Of a DNA stretch of 64,000 nt, positions 36,701-47,640 are shown in pieces. Both the position numbers and the translations under genes were made by a program. The stretch is from Zonotrichia leucophrys gambelii. Lineage: Eukaryota; Chordata; Aves; Passeriformes; Passerellidae. Under the pieces are notes generated by a model. It saw only the letters and a program-made list of their open reading frames with translations, was not told where the DNA came from and ran no database searches. Location of the stretch: the NCBI RefSeq assembly GCF_028769735.1, contig NC_088173.1:18540038-18604037 (forward strand). Reading direction: 5' to 3'. Within the stretch, counting starts at the first letter, position 1. Every line of letters starts with the position of its first letter.

Positions 36701-37724
36701 ATTATTTTTTCTGCAAAAGACAGCGTACCACTCTATAGTTGATTATTTCTTTGGTAAGCAAAATACTGCCAGATTATATTTATTTTTTTTATTTTTATCA
36801 CAAGACTTTTATACATTTGCTTACCTGTTACACAGATTGCTCTCGTGTGAAATATGCTTATGCACTACAAGGCTCAGGAGGGGAAATTTTCTTATCATAA
36901 ATGGATTGCACAGATGGATTCAACAGAAGTGGAGACTGTTAATATTTTACCAGTTTTGGTTTAGGGCTGTCTCTCTTTCAGTTCCTAAGTGTGCTCTGGG
37001 AAAAGGAGGCTACAGCAGGTCAGGACTGGTATGGTCTCCAGACTACTCATTACCTTAAAGAACATCCAAATGGAAGGGCAGGATGCACTATGTGGATAAC
37101 TTCCATCCAGCCCCCAGCACACTCTCAAAAGGATGTTGTGTGTTGCATATGTAGGTCCCTGAGAATAAAATCAATGATGCACAGAATTGGTAACTTATAC
37201 AGGGATGAAAATGCTAAACATGGAGCTCACAAAGGAATTGCAATTTTCTTCTAAATTCTGCATAGAGAAAGAAAAATCTTACACATTTGTTTCAGAATGG
37301 AGCATTAGCAGAGCCCCACTAGGAAAAGATTTAACCTGCGTGCCTAATACAGCAACCTAGTGAAGTGGCTAACCAGTGAGCTGGAATATGGATATGATAG
37401 CAGAGCTGTTTTCACAGTGGTGGGATAATACTGACAGACAATACAAAACTGTAGTCAATGTTTTTATGTTTTTCTAAAAGGAGATTTAAACTTATTATGC
37501 AGAAGATATTTAAATTATTACACAAACAGGGTTTTTTTTTAGCTGAGTCTGCCTACGTCTCAGGAAAACTTATTGAGAGATTGGAATAGTTATAGAATTT
37601 ATGGAGCTTCACATGGAAAAAACCCAAACCCAACAGCAGCAAAGGAACACAATCTCTTTAAAAAAAATAGGAAACATGAACCAATGGCTGAATTGATAAA
37701 ATAGGAAAAAATTAATGGAAAAGG
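33721..37724. other. AT-rich non-coding DNA with the longest open frame of the window
   Basis: The 141-codon open frame at 34264-34689 begins at a TTG codon, is rich in Ile, Tyr, Asn and Lys as AT-rich random sequence is, and matches no family I know. I do not regard it as a gene. The palindrome ATTTGCATGCAAAT lies inside it at 34525-34538. A G-run is present at 33727-33736. Nothing else is recognised. Confidence 0.6.
34525..34538. promoter_or_regulatory. Palindromic double octamer site
   Basis: ATTTGCATGCAAAT is a perfect 14-bp palindrome made of two overlapping POU octamers (ATTTGCAT and ATGCAAAT). It resembles the known dimeric element PORE (ATTTGAAATGCAAAT) but is one base shorter. Binding is inferred from the motif only. 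Confidence 0.25.
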
Positions 37725-37968
37725 TACGAAGCTGTGTCAGGCAAAGTTCAGACTAGACTTTAGGAAAAGGTTCTTCCCTGGGAGGATAGTTGGTCACTGG
37801 AATAGGGTCCCCAAGGAAAAACAGTCATGACGCCAAGCCTGTCAGAGTTCAAGGAGTGCCTGGGTGGGGTTTTTAGTCATACAGTTTTGTAGATAGCCCT
37901 CTGAGGAGCAAGGAGGACAATCCTCATGGGGCCCTCCTAACTCAAGATGTTCATGATTCTATGAAACC
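37725..37968 (+). mobile_element. CR1 LINE, 3' end, plus strand
   Basis: The block GACTTTAGGAAAAGGTTCTT, the GGTCACTGGAATAGG segment, AAGCCTGTCAGAGTTCAAGGAG, and the terminal GATTCTATGAAA follow the order found in the CR1 3' region. About 240 bp remain. Internal gaps are evident (for example a shortened segment near 37870-37900), so it is an old and eroded copy. Confidence 0.92.
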
Positions 37969-40900
37969 AGGCAGGTGATTTTTATCATAATGATTGGATC
38001 CTGATAAAAATAAGGTACTGTTGGCAGTGGAATAATCACTCTTCTCTATGTCTTCTCATTTGGATATTTTCATAGAGATGTTATGAACCACATAGAATAA
38101 GTCAACAGAAATTGTCAGCATGAAGACAACATTATACAGTGATTCTGGCAGCTTTAAAGGCCTTATTTCTAAAAAATGTTTAACTCACAGTAGTGTGACT
38201 TTTATATACTCATGGTTCAGACATTGAACCATTCTTAAAATTTCCCTTCCTCAGATTTATAGATGAAATCACTCTTCTCTGGGTTTATTACTTTCTCTAT
38301 CTCAGCACAATCAGCAGAAAATTCATAACTTATGTTCTGGTCAGTCTTGGTTTTGAAATAGTTCAAAATACCAAGAAAGTTAGATTGTATTTTATGATAC
38401 TGTTTTAAAGGAAATGAATTCTTCCAACCTGCATCCTCAGCTACCAAGGTAGTGTATATCAATTTTACAGGATTGCTATCAGTTAGTTACACAAAAAAAG
38501 AACACTCAAATAACTCAACACTCAGGTATCCTCACAGAAATGTCTATAAATAGCAACACAAATAAGCTCAACAGCATGTTCAATTTTTCCACCAATTCTG
38601 ACCGCATGGAAGAACAGTAGCCTTTAACTTATGACATCAAGGGAACAGTCCATTTATAAATCACTGAAACCAGAGATTAACCTATCTGGTTTAAGTTAAT
38701 CTATTCCTCAAAATTGTTCATTTCTTTCTAAACATAGGGGAGGAGGTTCTTTGTATTCTTTTCATTCTTCATAGCTTGGGGGTTCAGAGTGGTTTGTTTC
38801 ACTTTTCCTCTTTAGAAACTGCCACAGCTCCCCACTAGTGGAAACTTTCTTAACCACAAAATCCACTAACATGAACTAAATCCACATGTTCAGTCCTTTC
38901 TTCTAAAGTTATTCAAGACCCTGTAGAAAACCTGAGGATTATCTGAATCCAAGTACAGAAGACTACAAAAGTCCAACATCCTTCTCTGCTTATTCATCAG
39001 ACATACATCAGTGGATGGGAAGCTTGAGGAGTCTGGTTCAGATTTTATTACATATTAATAGATTATTTATTACTTGTTAAGACCTGTTCAGAAAGACTTT
39101 TCTCCAGAAGTGTGCTAACTGCCACAAAGTTTGCCATTATCTTTTGAGACAGAGAACTGGTCTCTAATTTCTCTCAGCAGCTCTTCACCCATCCCACCTA
39201 AGGTGGAGCTCTCTATGTAAGGTTGTAGCCTACCTCAGTGACTAAGCAGATATCCACCAGGTAACCTTCACCCTAATTGCCTCTATTTTAAATCTAAAAC
39301 ACATGCTATTTTACAGTATATTTGCATGTCTGAAGAAAAATTATGTGAAAAGTTTCTTAAAGAATCAGGGGTTAGGCTGTTGATGTAACTAAAACACTTG
39401 AATTAATAAATTACCTCCCATGTCTGTAAACCCCAGAATTTAAAAGTCTGCCTAGAGTAGTCACAGTTGACCCCAATCAGCTCTACGCTTTCACCCATAT
39501 TCATTCAAAGACCTTACAGATTTTTTTTCCCAAAGGAACTCTAATTTGTGTTCCCAATCAGGAATTTATTTCTAATTGAATGACATGTCCAGTGAATTTC
39601 ACACCAGACATCTGCCTGCCCACTATACAATGAAATAGCATCCATCACATTCACCATTTCTTAGTTCACTCAGTCTTTTCCATGACTGTCCAGCCTCAAA
39701 ACATTGGCACAGAATTACTTTCACATGTCTCATCATTTTCATTGCAAACTCTGAAATTATCAGTGTCTAATATTTAATTAGCAATATAGTATTAAGAGAT
39801 CAGCACTGCTTATTAAAATTACAGTGCAGGCAACTCCCAGTTTGGAACTAGTCTAAGACTAGTCACAGTTAGGTCACAGCTGATAATCTCATTAGGAAAC
39901 ACCATTCTACATAAACTACATGGCCTTCAAATTTCATAACACTTCTCAGCTTCGTCTCTATTTTTCAAAATTTCTCCACACTTTTGAAACTTCTACCAAT
40001 TTTTCGTAAAGCTTTTACCATTTTTACCATTATTCAATGAAGAGAAATGAGCTTATTTATCCACCCAGTGTGATGATCACACAGTTCTTCACTGAGCCCA
40101 CAAATTCGTTGAATGAAAGTTTAACATGGCAACACTGAAAAACACACAAGTATTTTGTTAATAAAAAGTACTACCAAAAAGGCAGTCAACATGAGCAAAA
40201 ACTGACTAGGGTGAAGCAAAGGAATAGGAATGATAGAAAGGATGAAGTAAAGCACAAAAACTAGAGCACACTGATGCAAAATTGCCATGTTCTGCAAGTC
40301 TTGTCTGTGTATGCCAAAGGAGAAGGGGGAGAGGAGCAAACCAATAGAGGGCAGCGCATATATTTTAAATTGTTCAGACATATTAGCTCCTTCGGTTATT
40401 TACTCTTTTTCCATGTTTCCCAGTTGCAATATTTTAAAAGTTTGCAGTACTTTTTATACCTTTTATCTGATTAATTTTAAAGTATTATTTATACAAAGTA
40501 GAAGAAATAGGAGGAGGACACTCAGCTGTAAAGCAATGTATTAAAGATTCATTGGCCAAATTACCTTCTGCCCTCCACACACCTTTCTTTTTTTTACACT
40601 TCTAAATAGTCAGCATACTAATAAATACAATCCCAACATACCATGAGGCTGAAGTTCTATATAGCATGTTCCATTTTCTGTATATAGCATTACACAAGCT
40701 TATAATTTAAGCATGTATTTTACATAGTGTATTTAGAGTAACCTGAGAAAAAGAAGACAAAACAAGATCATAAAATCTACAGAAAAGCTGCTGAAGCCAT
40801 TCTTGCCTAGGAAAGATTTTAATGCACAGCAGGTTTATACACATTCACAACTTTCAACATGAGCTGAAACAACTTAGATGTAAGTGCAACTCTGGAAATC

Positions 40901-41043
40901 TTGTGAAAACTTTAGTGCAAAACAGTCAGAAAGCAAAGAAAGTATTAGGTTGCATAAGAGATGAGACTAACACTAAACACATTAAAATTCCATTATGTAA
41001 ATTAATGAAACTGAAAGTCTCTGAAAAATTTTGTTCAGCTTGA
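37969..41043. other. AT-rich non-coding DNA
   Basis: No gene or repeat family was recognised. A near-perfect palindrome at 39847-39863 has arms ACTAGTCT and AGACTAGT around a single A. Overlapping short open frames at 40121-40544 on both strands are not gene-like. Confidence 0.55.
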
Positions 41044-41291
41044 TTACCTGGTCTCTAAAAGATAAGAACAGAAACAGAATAGTTCCAAAGAACATTCATG
41101 AGCCTGGTTAGGGCACAGACAAGGTGCAAGCAGTGCTGCCAAGACAGGCTGCAGCCCATCTGTGCTCTGCTGCCTATCCTGGGGTAGTTTGGGAGCTGTT
41201 GGTGCAGGGCAAGCTGGAAGCACCTGGCTTCCTGCTCCCTGCAGAGCTGCAGGTCCAGGTGCATTGAATTCTCTGGTCATTGCTGAGAACA
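41044..41291. other. GC-richer block, possibly the upstream part of the CR1 element
   Basis: The block lies immediately upstream of the recognisable CR1 body and is clearly GC-richer than the surrounding DNA. It may be the upstream part of the same insertion, but I could not match it to CR1 protein sequence. It shares the 17-mer GCAGAGCTGCAGGTCCA (41241-41257) with the block at 33619-33635 in the same orientation. Confidence 0.4.
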
Positions 41292-42560
41292 AGACTTGTT
41301 AGGATAGCTCAGGACTAACTCAGCCCAAACCTATTATCCCCACAACAGGGGAAATGTGAGTGATCCAGGTGACTGATTAACAGACTAGAATAGATATTCA
41401 ATTTTAACTATTTCTTACAAACAAGAAGTTCTGGATGATGTAAAGGTCAAGGGCAGCTTTGGCATCAGCGATCAAAATACTGTGAAGTTTATGATCTGAA
41501 GAACAGTGAGTGAGATGAACAACAAATTTGGATTTCAGAAAGCTAAGCAGGCATTGATGAATGTGGAGCTCCTGACTTGACCTTAAACACATAAAGAAAA
41601 CATACAGGGGATGAATGCAGGAATAGGCTACATGGAAAGAATAAGACCAATCACACCAAAAAAAAAGCCAAAGCCCATATCAATCTGAAACTACCAAAAG
41701 AGATAAGCAAGATTTTTCTAAGTTCCTCAATTTTGAAGGAAAGTTAAGACAAATGTGAACCCATTGGTCATTGGGGCAGGAAATGTTACATGATAAAAGA
41801 CAAGGCTGAGGTATTCGCTGCCTTCTTCAACTCCATTTTCACTGGTAAATCACTGTTCTCAATCATCCTCCAAGCAAAATCTGAAGGAGTGGAGTGGTAC
41901 CCAGAGTAGAGGAAGCCAGAGTTATGGATTATTTAATTGCCCTGTACATATTCAAGCTTTTGGAATTGATGTTTATGGAGCTGGTTGTGTAACTGTGAGA
42001 CTGTTCTCTATCATCATGGCAACCATCAGAGGCTCCTGATGGCTGGGAAAACAGACCAATGTCCTCCATCTTCAAAAAGGGCAAGGAGGATTCAGGAACA
42101 TACACATTGGTCAGCCTTGCCTTATGCCCCAGAAAGGTTCAGGAGCAGTTTCCCCTAGAAGTTATTTCTTAAAACAAGAGACAAGAAAGTGACTAGAAGC
42201 AATGAGAACAATTTGCTAAGGGCAAATCATGTCTGCCTAACTCCATTGCTATCTAAGATGAGATGGATGGCAGTGTGTCTAAGAACAGGGCAGTGAATGC
42301 AATGTACCTTGATTTTTACCAAGTCCTTTGATACAGCCTCCTATAGTCCAGTTATGGCTAATTCAGTGAGATATGAGTGGGGATGAATAAATAAGGTAGG
42401 TGGAAACCTGAACTGCCAGACTTCAAAGTTATTGTCAGCATATCAAAGCTCATATTGTACCCAGTATCCAGAAGTTAAGAGAGAATTAAGGACTTGACCA
42501 TGGCTGTGACATTGTCTCCCTCATCTTTTTTGAGAGCTAGTCATCCATTGAAAAAGGAGG
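41292..42560 (+). mobile_element. Decayed CR1 LINE body (endonuclease end to reverse transcriptase), plus strand
   Basis: About 1.27 kb corresponds in order to the coding body of an avian CR1. The GTCAAGGGCAGCTTTGGC segment (about 41446-41463) and the GGAGCTCCTGACTTGACCTT segment (about 41565-41584) fall in the linker before the reverse transcriptase. TCTTCAAAAAGGGCAAGGAGG (about 42070-42090) follows. The stretch near 42300-42345 encodes YLDF and then, after a one-base shift, FDT, corresponding to the YLDFSKAFDT motif of CR1 reverse transcriptase. The frame is broken by the shift and by stops, so the copy is dead. The 3' UTR and terminus are absent, as the copy fades out after about 42560. 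This is the largest element in the window and is an old insertion. Confidence 0.85.
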
Positions 42561-45500
42561 TCACCATATCTCTTAATTTATATGAAGAGATTGCAGTATG
42601 TTGAAGAAATCTTATATAGCATCTAACATGAGTTTCCTTTGAAGGAATGTTTGAATGAAAGAAAAAAATAATCACTCAAAATGGCAAAGATAGGAAAAAA
42701 CAGAAGTATATAGATGGAAAAAAATTTGAAATTGAATTCTTCTAAAGAGAAGAAAAAAATCAAAATATTTCCACAAAGCACTAAGCCTTTTATTGTTACT
42801 ATTTAATTTTTCTCGTAAAGAAACACAACCATGCAATACTCAAAGTTTACAGTTAAAGTAAATTGACATTTTTCATCATTTTTCTGCTCTTTGAAGAAAA
42901 TAACAGTGACTTTTTTTCCTCTGCAAGTTCTAATGATCCCAAATACTCCATTTATGTTGATTTATTGTGATGGTCAAACTCTAGACTAGTAAAATTAATG
43001 TGCTCTAGTCAAAGAGAGTTGCCTTTTTTTTTTAAGAAAACAAGAACAGCACATGCAAGGAGACAGCATGGGTAGTATAAATGTAATTATTAATAATGTT
43101 CCTCAGTGCGAAAGGAAATGAACATATTAGATAAACTCCACTGTAAAATGCGGATTATATAAAAAGCAACGGTGTGTAAGGGTATGTCATCTCTGAATAA
43201 CGTCATATTTTTAGGACAAGTGGAAAAAGCAATCTTCTCCACCTTCAAATAGTGAATAGAAAAAAAATGTCAATTTCAAATACCTGGAACTTGTGTCCAG
43301 AATTTTCAGGTCCTATTTGGCTATCTCTCAGTCAGATAATTACATAACACTTGACAATTTGGGACAAGAAGGCAGAATTCATAGTGACAGTGAGTGAGGA
43401 CAAGTGACATCTTTCTCTTCTTTTTGTAATCATTTGGAGCTAGCTGGCCTATTGTTAACTTGATTCATATTATTTACCTGCTTTATGTTTGGTAATTTTT
43501 TTGCATCAGAACACTCACCTTGGATTTCATTTTCCCGTTTCTTGAGCACACTTTTGTCCTGTTCCATTATTTACACTTTTATCCTGTTCCTGTTATTTAC
43601 TCTCCCCCATTTCTAGTTTGAACAGTTAATGCATTTGTCATGTAATTATTTTTTGTGGTTTGGTTTTCCATGTTTTTCTTACTGTGCTGAATGTTTTAGT
43701 ATTTGAGACAAAGTTTACAGAGCAAGTAAAGTGCTTTGCACTGTAATTTTAATCTAGTTAAGTGTAAAATTGTATCTACAGTAAAACCAAAGGGGGGAAA
43801 TGAAGATACTGGGTGGCAGAATAACAGAGTTTAGGGGAAAAAAATCAGCAGGTTGAGTGAAATTGAGTGTAATGAAATGGCAGAGAGGAAACAGCAGAGA
43901 GAAACTGAAATGTGTATAATGAGATTAAAGTGTGCCCAAAGGATGTGGAATGCATAACATACAGCAATAAAATGAGGAGTTTAAAAAGCCAATATGGCCA
44001 AAGGAGGTAAAACAGGAACAAAACAACAACCCACACAGTAAGGAAAAGCAATACAGATAGAACCTCACTGAAATAAGGTATGAAAAGATTTGTGTGGTCA
44101 CCTTGACCCACAGGTTTTGACAATATTGAAAACATCAAGTACAGAGAAAGATTTAAATGAATAGAAGAAGAAGCTGTGAATACTAAAACTAATTAAAAAG
44201 CAATCCTGCAGTGTAAGACAGCTGTACCAAAAATAGATTAAGCAAAGCTACTTCAAGGGACTGATGTAAGAAATTGGAAGGACCTTTATTTTTCCTGCCT
44301 ACACATGTTCCTATTGCCCATTAAACAACAGGAGCTGGGAAATTAGAGACATTCAGGGCAATAGCAATCAATGCATGAGGCTTGAGGCTTGAATTGGAAG
44401 TGAAAAAAAACCAGAAACCTGAATCTGTGAACAACAGTAATTTTTGGCATTGAAAAAAGTACATTTTTTCAAAATTCTGATTTGGAGTGAGATAGGGAAG
44501 GACAAATTTTGAGTATATTTTTATAAGAGAGAAAATCCCAGTTAGGGTATTTATTTTGAACTTGCAGATTTAAAGAAGTGGCAATGTTCAAATAAATCCT
44601 TCTTTCTTCAAACAGGATTGTTTTGATTTTAAAATTACTTTTATTTTAAAATTAATTTAAACATTATTTTTCCATATTAACCAACTACACAGTGAAGACA
44701 GTTTTGCTTGTAATCTGCACCACCCAAAGGGCTGGTCTTCCTAAAGATGTCATCCAGAAAATGGTTGAGAAAGTAATTTTCTCCTCTTAAGAGAGCTACA
44801 ATACTCAGAAAATATAATGGCAAATCTTGATCTACAAACTCTTACAGAGACTGAAAGTTCAAATAAGTTTTGAAATTACATTTTACTAGACCTTAAAAAC
44901 TTGTTATTTCAAATGAAATATTTTTTTATAAAAAGCTAGCAGAAATCAGCACAATTCATTTATTTTAGTTATAGAAAGTAAAAGATTCTTCTGGGGGGAA
45001 AAAGTACAATTTTATTGAAGAGTATTTTCCATTATAAATCAGTTCTGAAATATTAACTTCACAAATACTATCACAATTAAAAAGCACTCAAAAACCCACC
45101 CTACCTCCCCAAAAACTATGGTTTCCATCTGAAAAATACAAGAAACAGGTCTGTCTTCTATACCATGTATCATTACCTTTCTCTCCACTTCTTTCTCTTT
45201 ACCTCTCTGGCTTTCTCAGTCTGAATTTTGTTCACATTCTTAGACCACACAGGTGACTCACAGAGGTATTCCCACAAATTATAAGGCTACTTCTTGATCC
45301 TGTAACCTCTATAAGTGAGGATGGTGGGTTTCCTGAAAGGTAGCTCAGTAAAATTTAAGTTGTGATGCATCAGTGAATTGCCTTTTGAGAACCTTACTGT
45401 TAATAAGTCTAGAGGGAGAATAAGTCTAAGGAGATTAACTGAATAAATCAGATTTCTGAAGTTTAACAGGTTAACCATGTTTTGTTTACCTTGTGCAGTC

Positions 45501-47442
45501 ACCTATTAGACAAGCAGCTTATCAGTAAACTTCCAGGAACAAATATTTCATGCTAGAATGTAGGCATCAAGCCATGAATGTAGCTGTGAGTCAGATATAA
45601 CAGGTTGAGACAAGATTTAGTAATTTTTTTCAAATAATGAAACAAGATTTTTTCAGACATAATAGTAACCAAGTACTGAAGCAAGTGATTGGTAGTAAGA
45701 GAAGCTTGGGCTTAGTAGGATCCTGATTCATACAATTTTTCCTGTCTGACCACTGACAGAATGAGACAACTGAGGTACTTCACCCAAAGGAAAGATAATA
45801 AGAAAAAAACCAAACAAACCACACGATGAAATTAGAGCACAAGAAAAAAAGGACTAAATAGTTTGAGGGATTTATAATTCAAGTGCCATTTAGATGTAAT
45901 ATCTGTTTCTGGAGATAATTTATCACTATTGCTACCAACAAGCAACTTTACAAGCATATCTGTCCAGTCATGAGATGATACTTTTGAGATTCTTGTAGAG
46001 TAAAGCAACTCAGATAACTGCATAGCCCTGCCACTATTTCCTGGCACTGTAGCACCATTGTCTAGAAAGAGAACTGACCCTTAGCTGCCTAGAACTATCC
46101 TGTAGAATACTTCAGAGGTAATTTAACAAAATTAACCTAGAAAATTTCCCCATGGGAGAAAAATAGTGGTTTCTTGTAATTTAAAACAAATGAGAAATAT
46201 GATTTTAGCAATACTGATTTGGGAAGGGGGGAAGATGACAAAGCTAACCTGAACTAAAAGCTAGACTAAATTTTTAAAGCTTAGATTGAAACCAGGTGGT
46301 TTTTTAGGCAGACTACTAATTCTCAATTTTATGCCTGTTAGTTATCATTATTTAAATGAGAGCCTGACTGAAGACTGAATTTCAAAATCAGTTGATCATT
46401 AAATAAACTGGCTGTTACCCAAGCTGCTCTCCAACCTCTGCATTTCTCAGCAAACCTTCTCCTTAGACATTTAAACAGATTTCTATGAAGCAGAATAATC
46501 CAGAGTGAATTTTAAGGATATGACCACACACTCTGTTTTCCTCCTTTAAGCTATTAATTAGGTCATCAGAGAAGCAAGCTGATCATTCTTGTTTTGATCA
46601 TCTGGGATTTTGTAGCATAAAGGAGCATAGAGAGACATTCCAAGCTGAAAACTGTATATTTTAAAAGAGGAACAAGAATCCAGGTAGCTAAGTGATGAGT
46701 GCTTCTCTTACCAATTGCATACTGATAGTCTTCAGAGTATTATTCACCACAGTAAAAAAGGCAGAAATAAACAAAGACTCAAAAGTTGAGATATAAAACT
46801 CCATACAAAACATGTTATGATAGAGAATAAAATCAATTGTGGTAAATCAAATACAATGATTAGCAACGACAAAAATAAGCAGTCACTATAAACATTGCCT
46901 TTAGTTGCAAAGTCTAAAGAACTCTTAGTGACCGCTGCAGATTTTAGACCTCTTCGGTGCCAAAGGTCAGTATTCTCAAAGCACTTAGAAAAACTACTGT
47001 AGGTTTTGAAGGTTTATCTGGAAGTTCTTTAGAAAGAGGATAAAAAAAACAAAGGATCCCCTGAGAAGTTTTCTATGAATGTTGGAATTCTATTCTGTTA
47101 TTAGCACAGGATGGGATTATTCAAGGTCAAACATGTCTCAACTACGTGACTTGCTCAAGACCAGGGAGCTGTCAGAGCTGCCTGATAATTTCTTCTGATG
47201 GAGATCCTAAACATACTAAAGGCAATGGGAGAAATGTATCTAAGACACAGACTTTGTTATTCAATCACAATATTGCCTTACTATTGAGTCTTCTATTAGT
47301 TCAGTGATACTCTGATACTGATAATGCTCAGAATTCATTCTCACTATTATGGTGTAAACTTAAATGTAATGACTTTTACTGTGACCCTTTCCTACCAAAA
47401 TGAGAGATGGTGTTCAGCTCTCATGATCTAAAAACTTTTTGG
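42561..47442. other. AT-rich non-coding DNA
   Basis: No gene is recognised. A 25-bp imperfect tandem repeat lies at 43548-43600. The 97-codon minus-strand frame at 43845-44138 is rich in Leu, Phe and Val because the plus strand is purine-rich there, and it is not convincing as a membrane protein gene. Confidence 0.55.
43548..43600. repeat. Imperfect 25-bp tandem duplication
   Basis: ACACTTTTGTCCTGTTCC (from 43548) is repeated as ACACTTTTATCCTGTTCC (from 43573), and both are followed by an ATTATTT/TTATTT tail. It is a local duplication with a few changes, so not very recent. Confidence 0.8.
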
Positions 47443-47640
47443 AAACAATTTTATAACAAAATCCCTTCCCCTCCAACAAAACCTCCCCAAAAAAACAACC
47501 CAAAACTACCAAAAAACCCCAAACAACCAAAACAAACAAAAAACCAAATAAAAATAAAAAAATCTCCCCCCAAACCAAAAAATAACAATCAACAAAAAAA
47601 GCCCCTTCAAACCAAAAGAATCCAAATATTTCTTCTTAAC
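47443..47640. repeat. A/C-rich low-complexity tract, G-free on plus for 158 bases
   Basis: From 47443 to 47600 there is not a single G on the plus strand. The sequence is a mixture of A-runs, C-runs (up to six C near 47566-47571) and a few T. The apparent Pro/Lys/Asn-rich open frame across it (47407-47691) is a by-product of composition. It may be a degenerate poly-A-derived or CCAAAA-type simple repeat. The minus strand is correspondingly G/T-rich with several G-runs. Confidence 0.9.

Noticed and set aside
39847..39863. 17-bp near-palindrome ACTAGTCT-A-AGACTAGT
   Set aside because: It is short, isolated and without flanking structure, so not enough to claim function.
43845..44138. 97-codon hydrophobic minus-strand frame resembling a membrane protein
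   Set aside because: Hydrophobicity follows from a purine-rich plus strand. There is no recognised family and no gene context.
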